Shown here piece after piece: positions 1 to 11,540 of a DNA stretch of 64,000 nucleotides. Below the pieces are notes generated by a model. The model ran no database searches. It was not told the origin of the DNA and saw nothing but the letters and a program-made list of their open reading frames with translations. Numbering within the stretch: position 1 is the stretch's first letter; every line of letters starts with the position of its first letter. This DNA comes from Pachydiplax longipennis (Eukaryota > Arthropoda > Insecta > Odonata > Libellulidae): the NCBI GenBank assembly GCA_036926295.1, contig JAVFKF010000017.1:744001-808000 (forward strand), in the 5' to 3' direction. A program made the position numbers and the translations under genes.

Positions 1-1889
1 GGAATCATGGCTAGAACGAGTGAAGGCTAACAAAAGTGATGCAGCAAACGGAGTTGCAGTAGCTCAACATTCACTAGCCGAGAGCATTACATCTCTTTTT
101 ATGCGACTCGCTTTCAAAGACCATTGTGCATGGTTTTGGGAGAATAGTTGTCCGCTGACTGCAGAGGCGTCTTAAAGTACATCATTCATGTAGACCCGAT
201 GAGATTGGAATTAATTTATCATTTTGAATTTTGCACGACTTTAAAAACTGAGCATTGCTAGATTGGGATTTTCTATATCTCACTTATCTTCGCTCGACAA
301 TTATGTTCTAATTTTATTTTTAATCGACTCGTCATGCTTTTTGCGATAGAAGTAAGATCACTGGAATTTTGTACCTAATTTGCATTGTTATTAATATATT
401 ATTCCTATATATGCCAAAGATAATTTAAACTCGTCTTTCTAATGTAAAGGACTCATCTCCATGAAAAAACTTCCATTTTCAATCTGTACGATCTCATATA
501 ATGATCACACCTGTGTATACATTTATAAACTTAGTACTCTGATGACTGCAACTTTCCTTAAAGGATAAATTAAAGGAATTTTTGAACATTAGTTTCTCAC
601 GCATTTCACCTAAGATATAATCGCAATCATAAGAGGGCCTATAACATATCGATATTAATTTCATTAAATTTATACATGCCAAACAATGGTAAGTACTGAT
701 ATTAGAGTAAATGATTAGGAGGAAATTTTATGAGATTTAAGCATTTGCTTTAACCATTTCTTGGTCATATTACGGTTATTTACTGATGGTTCTAAAGTAA
801 TTAGTTTTATTCACATTTCATTAGTTATACTGACTGTCTCTTGAGAGTCCAGAGAGACGTATTAAGAACGAAATTCCTCAAATTATAATTCCCCGCTGAG
901 AATCAACGGGCTTTTCAGCTAGAAAGTAACGAAGCAGAAAAGGAAATAGAGGTAATGCAGATGGAAAAAGAGAAAGGTAAAAATCCCATCGGGATATATT
1001 GTCAGCCTTGGAATAATTTTTCTCCATCAACACTCGGCCGCCTTGCGAAGGGGTAATAAAAATACAGCGGCGTAATAAGGTTCGCATTAAACTTTTACAA
1101 AAAATATTATCCCTCGCCGTTTCTGCTTATCTCGCGGATTTAGAATTCGCTGAAATAACGGCGGCTTCAAACTTGTTTGTGCTTTCCCTTTATATGTGCG
1201 TCCAACATCGGAGGGAATTCTTCGAATGAAATGAATTGGAGTCCAAATATTCGGAACAAAGAGCGGAGGTGTTCACTTTAGAGGAGTATTTCGAAACTGT
1301 GAGACGAGTAATGGATCGCGTAGAGGTAGAATAAAATCTGGCAATATGTATTTTGAATAATACAGACCCTAATAGTTCTCAGAACTGACTACTTTATATG
1401 GGATATATATATAGCGATTGCTGAATGGGGTACCCGTATCCATAAAAGATATGAGCTCTTAAGAAACTCGCCTTCGTCAAGAGAAGCGAAATAAATGTCC
1501 GCGAGCGATAATACTTTGCACAAGTTAGGACTCAGCTTGGCTATGCACGCAGTGTGTTGAGCACTCCTTAAAAGTTGCATTCTAGAAAAGGGAAAACTAT
1601 ATGTAATACGTCCTGTAAAAAGATTATTTCAACAAGAAGCAGGGTGGGAATTGTGAAAGGTGAAGAAAGTGAGAATAAGAAGAAAGAGGGTTTAATAAAA
1701 CACTTTAATTCCTTGATTAATTCAGAGGGAGTACATCCGTGGAAGATGTATTATGTGCCCTCCTTATTTCAAAGGCGTTTTAGATACCGCAAGAGAGACC
1801 AGAGAAGTAGATGCTAGAACCAGTCAATTAAAAAATTAATATTTTCCGAAAAAAATCCGCAAAAGTATCGATTGGAAAAGTGGAGTCAC
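1..1889. other. AT-rich noncoding stretch
   Basis: No gene recognised. About 880-1330 is GC-richer, with scattered CpG, but has no reading frame I can name. The plus-strand frame at 1575-1817 encodes a basic peptide. Its C-terminal part (PSLFQRRFRYRK) loosely resembles the SFFPRTIRxWN block of LINE ORF2 C-termini, and a LINE-type tail lies about 75 bp downstream. It may therefore be the decayed ORF2 end of that copy, but the match is too weak to call as a gene. Confidence 0.4.
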
Positions 1890-1892
1890 GGT

Positions 1893-1936
1893 GCTGCCGG
1901 AATGCGACTTCCAGAGTGAATGTATGTGTAGATGTA
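1893..1936 (+). mobile_element. LINE 3' tail remnant
   Basis: The segment has the same order of blocks as the better-preserved tails at 32942-32996 and 10439-10500: CTGCC, a CpG-containing stretch, GACTTCCAGAGT (compare GGCTTGCAGAGT), then GTAGATGTA. I read it as the 3' end of a 5'-truncated non-LTR retrotransposon. It is short and diverged, so a chance match is possible. The reverse-transcriptase fragment starting about 145 bp downstream cannot belong to the same copy if this is a true 3' end. Confidence 0.45.
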
Positions 1937-2081
1937 TTTCCGGGAATAAAGAAAAAAAGGCACGACAATTCGCAACAGACGCACATTACGAAAGTCAATT
2001 ATAGTAAACTTTGGAAATTTATATGGGAAAACAGGAAATGTTGAAGATATCAAGTTAGAAGTGAATAGTATCTCATGAAAT

Positions 2082-2320
2082 CCTCCTTCGATTCTCTCGG
2101 AAGTGATAATGGCGGAGATCAAACGGATTAAGAATGGAAAAGCAACAGATGGAATACTACCGGAATATCTGAAACTTGGTTCAAGTGGGATTGAAGACGC
2201 TTCGGCGCACATTTCCACTAATTGACTAAGACAAATCCCCAAATACTGGAACCACGCAAGAAGTGTTATTTCAGAGAAAGATTAAGTAAAGGAGAATTGA
2301 GGAACAATCACCTTATTAAA
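2082..2320 (+). pseudogene. non-LTR reverse transcriptase fragment
   Basis: Translation from 2082 gives PPSILSEVIMAEIKRIKNGKA, then DGILPEYLK. This is the conserved block at the start of the RT domain in RTE/CR1/Jockey-type LINEs (usual pattern: SEVxxAIxxLKNGKAPGxDGIPxEhLK). The codon for the G usually found after KA is missing. About 30 residues on, after an in-frame stop (the TGA in AATTGACTAAG), the frame reads RQIPKYWN, matching the family's IPxxW motif. A different frame then gives KKCYFRERLSKGELRNN, resembling the KKGdxxxxxNYRGI block. The fragment therefore has at least one stop and one frameshift, lacks the FADD catalytic region, and covers well under 10% of an ORF2. It is certainly inactive. 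The family assignment is by recalled motif pattern only. Confidence 0.68.
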
Positions 2321-5300
2321 AAATTGCTCCGGATTTATCCATTCCTTCGGGAGATATTTTTCCTATTATTGTCATCACGAGTTTTCAGTTTAACAAGCTG
2401 TGATTATGTCGTACGCATAGATGATAATTCTTGTATACATCTTGTAATCTTTGCGGGATAAAATTTCAAAATAAATACAAATAGCAATTCAAAATCATAA
2501 AAAGTACAATTTATGTATGTACATAAATGTACATGAATTTACTTGGCTAGGGAAATATATATACTGGGAAAATCGCGTTATAAGGGGGTAGCGTCTTAAG
2601 CGGTATTTTCAGCATGTGTCCAGTGTGAATAGAGCCGGGACCGAGAGAAAACCATGTGTTACGCAGGATAAAGTTTTAGCGGGTTTTAAATAGATAAACC
2701 TATAATGATGATGCAGGTCTAAAATAAGTATCGAAAAAGTTTGGAACAAAAGAGCTACTGAAAAATATCTCACTCACCATGTTGTGATTCCCTTTCCAAA
2801 GCAGACCAATTTAAGCACGAGTGAGATCACACAATGTATCCCTCGCACTGCCAAATCAAAAACAGCATCATTCCGAACGCCCAAATCTGTTTTACTCCAA
2901 CACAACATCACCCTGAGCGAAAATCCCTGCACAGATGCACAATGGAGATCGCATTATCGCTCTAAGTTAAATTCGGTCCCTCATATCTTTACGAGAGTTC
3001 CAAAATCAATGAGGCGATAGAAAAACACGGTGACCGCGCTCGCGGCCAATGTCGCAACGCAGACGCATGGAAAACCGCACGGCACATGACGGAGCAGTTA
3101 TAAAAACGACGCTCATCCAAACCACTCGCTTCCTTTAATTACACTCAATACGCCACTCTCTCACTTAATTGCTATTTTCAGGAGGAAAATCATTCCTGAA
3201 ATTTCAAGGGAATTTGTAGCGAAGAGGAAAGCGTAACAATTTAATGGACGCGATTTCTGCTGTGCTAAAGTTGTCTTTTTGGCGATAAACAAGATAGCCT
3301 TGCAATTTATATAAAATGGAATTATAATAAGTTCCTCCGATGGTTTGATGCCGCATTTCATAAGTTAACTCCGTTACTTGCAGCTCTAAATTAGTGATAG
3401 ATAGTATGCGATTTCGAAAATATGCTTAACTGAGATACTAAGTAAAATCAGAGAAAATGCTGTAAGGCATGATTTTGACGGTAAGTTTCATTGAAATCGA
3501 TATTCGCAGGCTTGAATTCGTGGAAAGGCGCAACGAAAAAGTCGTATTTTTATTTTCATGCTCGCGTTTGTTGAGTTTCTTCTCCGAATTTTCCCGAAAA
3601 AGACAAATATGTACAATAGATAAAAACATACTTCATGAAATATTGAAATAATAATTTGCTTATAAATAATTTTTGAAATACATATATTTGGCGCTGAGAG
3701 AACTTCGAAGTGCTAAAATATTTCTTTACAATTTATTATTTTGATTTAAATGTATTTTTACACTAATGTAAAATAAGATATAAGATATACTGACTCAGTT
3801 AATAACTTCTGATAGACTTAATTTATATGGAATGTTTAACTTTGCTTTATTAATAGTTTACTAACTTTCTCTGATTTTAAAGGAACGGGAATAGTGGATA
3901 AACAAATAGAATAGAATATTCTCTTTTTTCCAGAGTGAAAATTCCATAAAAATACTTCTTTGGTTCGTCATTTATTGTCCCTTAATAAATGTAGCTTTTA
4001 CTACAACTAGCATTACTTATAGATGGCCATTTGAAAGAATGAAATCACCAATTGACTTTGAACCACTGAGAGAGGGTGAAAAGAAACCTCACGTTTCCAT
4101 GAATCCAAATATTGGCGATGTTTTATTCGGGCAATCCAATGATATTTACACGTCACTCAAATGAGCGAAAGATTGACGAATCAACTATTCAGAATATCGA
4201 CCGCCATAAGAGATCAATGGTTTAAACATTTAAATAATCTGTTCGAATTTAAACCTCTCCTAGAGGCTAGAAATCTTGAAATAGAAACACAAAAGAATGG
4301 ATGAATAAACTTATTGAACTTTACCAGTGCTTTACTGCTCGATCTTCGCTGTATCGTACCCTGAAGAATCGTACGCGCCATAAAAAAGCCTTCCGCACTG
4401 GGATTTCGAAATGGCCGGAACGAATGAGGTGAGAGGGAGAGAGAGCGATAAAGCAAGAGAGAATCCAGGGATTCTCATATTTCCGCAGCAGTAGTGCTGT
4501 TAATTAAATGTTTAGGTAAATTGATGATCGAGCTCATTTCCTAGAGGTTTAGAGTAACGGGGAGTTCGTTGTGTAAGCGTAGACATTCGTGTCTTTTTCA
4601 AAGGAATGGGAACCGCGACTTTATGTAGCGAATTAGGAAAACATATCTCCGGTGATTCTCCACATAGACGAGATATTTCTACCGTATATCTTACCTACGG
4701 CGCTGTGTGTGTGAAATCCAGTTATTCGCAGGAATTCTGGATCGTTTTCACTTCCTGAAATGTTTTGACGAGGAAATATATTGTTCATCTGTGTTTATGG
4801 TGTAATGAGTGTTATGAAACATGAGAATAAGGACTACGAATAATTTATATAATCATGAATATCCTCTTTGAAAGTGGAGTTGATACGTCTGTTGTCTTAT
4901 TGTTTGCTTCCATTGAAACTTTTTAATTACTGAAAATATATAATTAAGTGGTTGCATAATCTAAACCACTTATCCGTATTCTCTATTTAATGATAAAAAC
5001 TTAAATTGGATGAATTTAGACAGATAAGTTAAGGTATCTTAGCTTGTTTGACTTAATCATAAAGGAAATATTCATCCTAGTAATGTAGATAATTGTATAT
5101 TTAAAAAAATGGTTTCAATAATGTCACCACAATATATAATATACTCTTAGGTAATTCGTATTCCTCAATGCTTTTCTTAAGAATTTTTTAATACGTCATT
5201 TCTTTGATTTTTCACTTAATCAGCGTCCTATTGTGATTGTAACTTTCAATTACTATCATCCAGGCAAGGCTATATATATAACCCTTAAAGTTGTGTTTTT

Positions 5301-7389
5301 CTTTATTATACGTATTTACGTAATCTACTATTAATTATAAATCAAAATATTCTATTTGTTGCTGAATCCTTTCACTCCAATATCATTTGTTTAAAAGATT
5401 TAAAACATCAAAACTCTTTCGAGTAAATGATATGTCAATCTATTTCCTAAGATTCTTTTTTGCAATTATTTCTTACTTTAACTCAACAGTCGTAAAAAGC
5501 ATATCCTTCTAAAACCCTCATTTAATAGATGAAAGAAATCAGTCGACCGTTGTGCTCCAAAACACTTTAGTTTATAAATGATATACACGTATGAGATACG
5601 TGAAATTCCACTGTAAAAAAGTTATTTCGATCCCTCTCTAATAAATATAGCAAGAGACAGGTGTATGTTATGAATAAATATTTGTCAGTAAATTATTTAA
5701 CCCGATGCTATTTTAACCCAGACCACTCCACCGTTAGGTACCAAAAGCCACGGAAAAGGAATGAGACAAGCCCACGCTGAACCATAAACGTTAAAAGTGA
5801 AAATAGTATACGTAAATACAGCCCTCTGGCCGTGTAAGTACCATGTTTCATAGCATTCGATATGGAGTGACCATGAAGTGCCATGTGTTGCTTTCATACC
5901 TCAGCAGCTAACGTTAACCGCAGAAACGAGAAAGATGGAGACAGGAATGAATGTAAAATATATTCCACCCTATTCTGTAATAAAAGAAAGTTCAATTTGT
6001 TAAGGAATTGTATGCAACCATAAAGAAGGGCGAGAAATATCGAATCATAGATGGTAATTACCGATGCTTTTGGCATCATACTGAATAACCAACCTCTTTT
6101 GTGTACATATCACGACATCACTACACAACGTACCCTCAAAGTGGACGAGAAAAACACTTCACTTTCAGAAAGCTTGATTCAAATCGCCCATTACGTAGTG
6201 AGTACCAATTACGATGTGTCTGTTGCTTGCTTCTTTGGTTACTACTTGAGACATGGAAAGCGATATATGATTGACTTGGTAAACAAAATAGAATGTAGCA
6301 AAACCGTCTTTTTTGGGACTCCCTGATTGTTAACGCAGTCAAGGTTCTTTCATAGTAAAAACAAAAGGAGAAAGTGAATAAAATTCGCCCTTTCAAATAA
6401 TACCATAATATATTTTCGCTCTCGGAAATTGTTTGGCTTGGTGAGGGAGTAAATCGCCTCTTCACGGAGAATCACTAAAATGAAGCTCTTATTTTCTGTG
6501 ATTACGACGCAAATGGACGTACTCAGCATTCTTTCACTCGTCACATTCTATATGAGAAGACAATTTAAAATGACATCAAACATTTGCCTCCATTTCAATT
6601 TTCGTAACCTAAGAATTTTTCAACGAATTGTTTGCTAAGAATTTATCCTTTCTATAAGAACTATATTTTTAATAGTCATTTTAAAACAATCTAACGGATA
6701 TGAATGTAAATATTATCAATATTTAGTTGATCCAAAATTCAAAATGAAAGACGATCACTTCTAATGTTGTTTTTATTATGAAGAGCTATGTGACGTGAAG
6801 GTGTGTAACCAACAATTTCGAAGGATTTCACATAATTGATTTTAATGGCAATAATTCTGTTAATACTCAATAGTCTCAATTTATATCTTTTTCGGTAGGA
6901 ATGACGGTTATACTTGATTACATTACATAAAGATTTTTGCGGGAGCGAATCGTTAATTCATTGAACAGTAGTTATCTACATATTTTCATGAAAGTTCACA
7001 ACATAGAAAGTAAATATACTGCAAGAGCGCCTTTGAAACGTGAACTATAACTAAAATATCTTTGAAAGGCAAATTTAGTAAGGTTGCGGTAAGTTAACAT
7101 TAACTTTATTCATACAAATAAGTTGAATATTATGAAACATCACAGCAAATTACTTTCATACCGGAAACAGGGATAAATCAACGGGCAATAGAATCCGATC
7201 TTACAGTTTTACTGTAACTTATAAGATACCAGAAAACTTAAGGTAAGTTATAAAAAGTATTTAAACTATAGCTAAATGACAAATGCGGTGAGGAAATATT
7301 AAAAAGACAATTAAAATGCTTTTACTTCTAAGGTGAGCAAGCAATTATGCGAATTAAAAATGACTATTTATGATTCACGAACGGCATCA
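2321..7389. other. AT-rich noncoding stretch
   Basis: No gene recognised. 3010-3110 is a short CpG-rich patch followed by a TATAAAA string near 3100; nothing downstream supports calling it a promoter. Small frames such as 5697-5897 (minus, 66 codons) and 6136-6465 (minus, 109 codons) match no family I know. Confidence 0.5.
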
Positions 7390-8170
7390 GATGCACATCG
7401 TTGCAATGAATTCGATGAGCAGTTCAAAAAAATATTCTTCCAAAATGCAATCCATCGTTAATCCTATCAATGACCTTACAGCAATTTTTCTTCGCAGCCA
7501 AATGTGTATTTATCCAAAAAGTAAGAAATTGGAGTCTCCGAATCAAAGGTTGAGTACGCAGAGAATAAATCCCCGAAGAAAAAGATGAAATGGGAGAGGA
7601 TCCAAAGTGAAGCACAACGCGGATATATCTCCTCTGAGGGAATTGAGTAAACGCGCTGCCATCATGAGTCAACTCAAGGAATAGACCACTGCAACACAAG
7701 GATGTGACAAATGATGCAGACAAACGGTACCGGAAACGTTGAAGGATTGCCAGCAAAACCTCTTTGTACAAATGGAACAGAATGCATAAAGTTACGGTAG
7801 CTATCGTTCTGGAAGAGATTCGTGCCCAACCAAAATGGAAATTAGGTTCGCCATTCTTTGGCCTGTCTCTTCTGTTTCGGGCATATAAATCTCGGAAGTT
7901 GCAGTACACGTACCTAATCCGTTCAATGGAGGCTTGGCACACAAACAATGCGAAGCGCATACTCCTGTTGAATTAATAATCCCATACTTTTTTGCTATCA
8001 GGACGACATCAAGTGCAGACTTCGGAGAAAACTTTTCCGTTCCCACAGATAGAGAACTTCTTCTTAGGCACGGTGAAGTAATCCGATCTGCCTCCTTAGC
8101 ATCTAAGACTGACTCTTTCCGCAATATCTACTTCGCCATATTTTCTTGTACAACTCGATCATACACCTAA
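7390..8170. other. ORF-dense block, identity unknown
   Basis: This block is GC-richer than its surroundings and holds the longest open frame in the window, 178 codons on the minus strand (7424-7960). It also has 107 codons on the minus strand (7801-8124) and 78 codons on the plus strand (7934-8170). The plus-strand frame ending at 8170, read upstream to about 7618, is interrupted by four stops. It still reads as ordinary protein (for example LRELSKRAAIMSQLKE, then a stop), as a decayed gene would. The long minus-strand frame is rich in F, L, R and S, as an antisense shadow would be. I recognise no domain, signal peptide or transposase/RT motif in any frame. Candidates are a decayed mobile-element ORF, a retroposed gene fragment or chance; I slightly favour a plus-strand pseudogene. 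Confidence 0.25.
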
Positions 8171-9778
8171 CTTGGGAATTTCAGCCCATACTCTAATTCG
8201 AATAAGATGTGGAACTTGTGAATTGCCTCCCATTCATGAGCTTAGTTTCAACATTGATTCTGGCTCAAAAAATTCCCTTCCGTTGAATACGTTTTCTTGA
8301 TTGCAGCAGTTAAAAGTTAATGGATAGTTGCAAGATTTATGTGGAAAATAAAAATTATCTTTATTAATAAACAGGTAACATTGAGCTAGTTGAGTAGTTA
8401 AAGCAGTAAATGAACGATCAATGTATGTAAAGTGGATGGAAAAAACGTTAAATAATTAAATAATAATATGCAAGAGATATAAAATTTCCCTACAAACGTA
8501 ACAGATAACGGATAAATGAAGCAAATTATATTCTTAATGTTATAAATTTCCATCATATACTGTCTCTCTGCTCTAGTTTAATTATACTTAGACTGTATTG
8601 TCAAACAAATTAAATTGTGCATCGCTGCGAATATCAGTATTACTTGAGAAATTACTTAACGACACCGAGGTATAATTTCAGTCGCTTCCTAACATCCTTC
8701 AATAAATATAATCGGTACAAATTAATCGTTTACTATAACTTAACTCATAAATATGAACACTCCATCTGTTCTAAATTAAATCATTTCTTTTTAAATAACG
8801 AAAGAAATGTATCCATATCGAGAACTGATTCGTGATTAGCGTAAATTTTAAAATCGTATTCCCAACGACACTGGAAGTGACGAAATCACAAATGTCGTCT
8901 TGACCGGAGTCTTCTTTGCGGTTGAACCCGAAGTGCAATGCCCAGGAGGCCCTCGAAGCAAATGAGGAAAGACATGCAGATCTTTTTGTACCTTACGAGA
9001 TTTCCCGGCCGTTCTCTCGTTGGGGACCAATTCCATAAAATGAAAGGATCAAAAGAAGGTTTCCTTATCCTCGCTTCTGAACTTTGCTTGAGTTTATATT
9101 GAAAAAAATAAAATCGCGACCTCTTCACGGATGTATAAAATGATTTAGATAAGAAATTTCAAGAGGGTGGGTTTGGTAATGTAAGGTATACCAGTTCATA
9201 CAATTTTTCGCCTTTTTGTCCTAATGCTCGTGATTCGGAATTGAGAACGATAATCCATGACCGAAAGAAGAATTTTAATTCCATTGCCTTTCTTTTTGTA
9301 CGTATCTCGATTTCTAAGGTCCGTTATTTCTAATTTAATTCTACAAAAGAATAAAAGTCTGCAATGGATTAAAATGAATTTAATACGGATTTTTTATAGG
9401 AGTATTTTTGAGTCGGCAAGAGTCAAAAGCCCTTAGTGCTTTGAACAAGAAATATCGATGTGTTCATTAGACCACTAACGAATTTTATTATAATTATAAA
9501 TATATTATTTACGGATTAAATTGTATTATCCTATCTCGTCAACACGTGCGGAAATTAGGTTTAAAGGTGTTTCTTTCGTGCATTTCTTACGGGAGTTACT
9601 GACGTCGGATACATAAATAAAAATAAACGTTTACTCCATATACGGTGTTAGCAACATTTTATAGTGAATATAAAGCAATAGAACTCAAAAAAATTAGAGT
9701 AAATAAGCATGAAATGAAAACAAATCAACAATAACTCAGGGGAATATATGCGAAATAAAGTTTAAGCAAGAAATAATG
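8171..9778. other. AT-rich noncoding stretch
   Basis: No gene recognised. 8870-9040 is a GC-richer unique patch carrying only short overlapping minus-strand frames (62 and 80 codons) with no recognisable domain. Confidence 0.5.
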
Positions 9779-9840
9779 CATACACAACGGTTTAATTAAT
9801 ATGTTAATATATTTAAATATGTTAATCCATACACAACGGT
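9779..9840. repeat. 13-bp direct repeats around AT-rich spacer
   Basis: CATACACAACGGT occurs at 9779-9791 and again at 9828-9840. The AT-rich spacer itself contains ATATGTTAAT twice. This could be a target-site duplication around a very short insert or a slippage product. Confidence 0.7.
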
Positions 9841-9937
9841 ATAATTTAATGTTATTATTGTTTTAATTCTCTCCAATGTTGCAAAATACACGGCGAGAGC
9901 AAAGAAGATAAATTAAAGCACTACTTCGTCTTCATAT

Positions 9938-9960
9938 AGAGCCACCTTTCGACGTTTAGT
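9938..9960 (-). mobile_element. possible LINE 3' tail scrap
   Basis: The 14-base string AGCCACCTTTCGAC at 9940-9953 is identical to 10477-10490 inside the LINE end to the right, in the same orientation, and the next bases (GTTT against ATTT) are close. This suggests a second, more decayed minus-strand copy about 0.5 kb away, or a local duplication. No coding remnant is visible beside it. Confidence 0.35.
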
Positions 9961-10438
9961 GAGGGAACTTCCTCGTTACGCCTTAAAAGTATAGGAATTA
10001 GAAGAAAATGAATCTAAACGATGGACACGGACGAAACACAACCGTTGAATCCATCAATTTTATGGGTGTTTCCCTGAGATGCAATTCCAACGTCTGCATC
10101 CAACTCTCTCGACGAGCGGTCAACTGAGTGGAAAAAAGAAGGCGTTAAAATAATAAAAGAAGGAAGAGTTAATCGGGTGGATCCAATGAGGTCAGTGGGT
10201 CGCACGTTTTGCGGCAGAGATGCATCTTTAATGGACCACAGTTTCCTTTTTCCGCATACGGCGAAGGGGATTAAGACGAAGAGGGAAACCACACAGCGTT
10301 CATTAATGAGAGAAAAGTATTTTACGAGGTAAACTTAACTGATAATACGGCGGTTTGGATGAACCTACTTCCACAATGAACGACGCTGCGTTTCTTTTAT
10401 AAGGTTATCTGAATTTAAGAGAATCGCCAAAAAATATA

Positions 10439-10786
10439 ACTCTACATCTATGTATATATCATATTTGTACCCTGAAAGCCACCTTTCGACATTTGGCAGA
10501 GAATGTCATTTCCAAATCTATTACTTCCGCGTATCATTCTCGGAAAAAATGAATTCTTTAAGTGACTGGTTTTAGCATCTATTCCTCTGATCTCTCTCGC
10601 AGTATTAGAACGGCCTATGTAACAAGGAGGGCGTGTAATGTAGGCTACATTTTCTAAGGACGTACACTCTCTAGCTTTATTATATAAATTAAGCCTTTCA
10701 TTGAACCTTCTTTCTTCTAAAGATTCCCATCCATAGTCCTGAAGTAGCTCTCCAACCAACTCACCAACGGGTTTACAATGGATCAA
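10439..10786 (-). pseudogene. LINE ORF2 C-terminal remnant with 3' tail
   Basis: The minus-strand frame 10786-10448 (112 codons) reads as the C-terminal region of a non-LTR retrotransposon ORF2, downstream of the RT domain. It has GELLQDYGWESLEERR (family pattern LxxLGWxSLxxRR), then RLNLYNKA (RLxLLYKxxxG), an xPPCYIGRSNT stretch, and KNSFFPRMIRGSNRF (knSFFPRTIrdWNxL). The tail follows: a CGAAAGGTGGCTTTCAGGGT block and finally an ATAGATGTAGAG end at about 10439. The frame is open but far shorter than an ORF2 of roughly 900-1000 residues, and the RT catalytic motifs are absent, so it is a typical 5'-truncated dead copy. The ATG at 10786 merely lies in the truncated part and is not a real start. 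The exact clade within CR1/L2/Jockey-like elements cannot be settled by eye. Confidence 0.82.
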
Positions 10787-11337
10787 TATTTACTTAATAT
10801 TAATTAAGTCGTTTAAAGGAAGGTGTCATAATAAATGTGTTATTTGTGTATCGCAAACTATAACTTTACATCGTAACCGTTTTGTAAAGATATATTGATG
10901 AGGGATAATGAGAGCATTAATGGTGACTTGGATCTGACAGGACCAAAACTGAATCAGCTCCAAGTAAAAGTAACTTTTCTCTGAGATACCTGCTTTACCA
11001 TACTGCACTTTAGAACGCGAATCTAATTTCGTATCCGATTTTCGGAAACTCTAATAGAGCAAAAATAATCGTCTTAAATTCCATAATATACGGTAATAGG
11101 TTTCATTTTTCTTCCTTTTTGTCCTTTATCCAATATTTCTGCATGCACAAATCACTAGAAAATCGTTAGTTATATCTTAATATTGGCATTTTCTGGTATC
11201 AACTTTCACGACAGGATTTTGTTGCATGTTACAATCTTTCAGAGTCAATTGTAACAACCATAATTATTGCGTTGAACAAACAGATCTGAATTCATCAGTG
11301 ATCGTTTGTAAATAATACATTTTATCAAACATTCTCA
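10787..11337. other. AT-rich noncoding stretch
   Basis: Nothing recognised. Confidence 0.5.
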
Positions 11338-11349
11338 GTGTCAGCTGAG

Positions 11350-11510
11350 GGCTTCCTCCTTTGCCTAATTGATTTCCCATCCGGTGGAAGTGGTCCTGAA
11401 TTCGATTCCGGTGGGAGCCCAATGAGGTTGATGGCATGCAGGGATTCGGCCGGATCCATCAATGCCAAAACCAAACTCATCTTCATCATTATTCATAAGC
11501 ATGATAATCA
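11350..11510 (+). mobile_element. possible tRNA-derived SINE remnant
   Basis: A B-box-like string (GAATTCGATTCCGG, about 11399-11412) is followed by a GC-rich body (GCATGCAGGGATTCGGCCGG and neighbours), unlike the AT-rich flanks. No convincing A box is seen. It might be the 3' half of a tRNA-derived SINE. I found no second copy of the body in this window. Confidence 0.25.
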
Positions 11511-11540
11511 TCAGTTGACCCCTTTTCAGACGGAAATAAT

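Noticed and set aside
1886..2242. 118-codon minus-strand ORF
   Set aside because: Antisense shadow of the plus-strand LINE tail and RT fragment.
3090..3135. TATAAAA with CpG-rich upstream patch, promoter-like
   Set aside because: No gene, initiator match or downstream element supports it; AT-rich DNA produces such strings often.
10014..10292. 92-codon minus-strand ORF next to the LINE remnant
   Set aside because: No LINE motif or other domain. It lies 3' of the LINE tail, so it cannot be part of that element.
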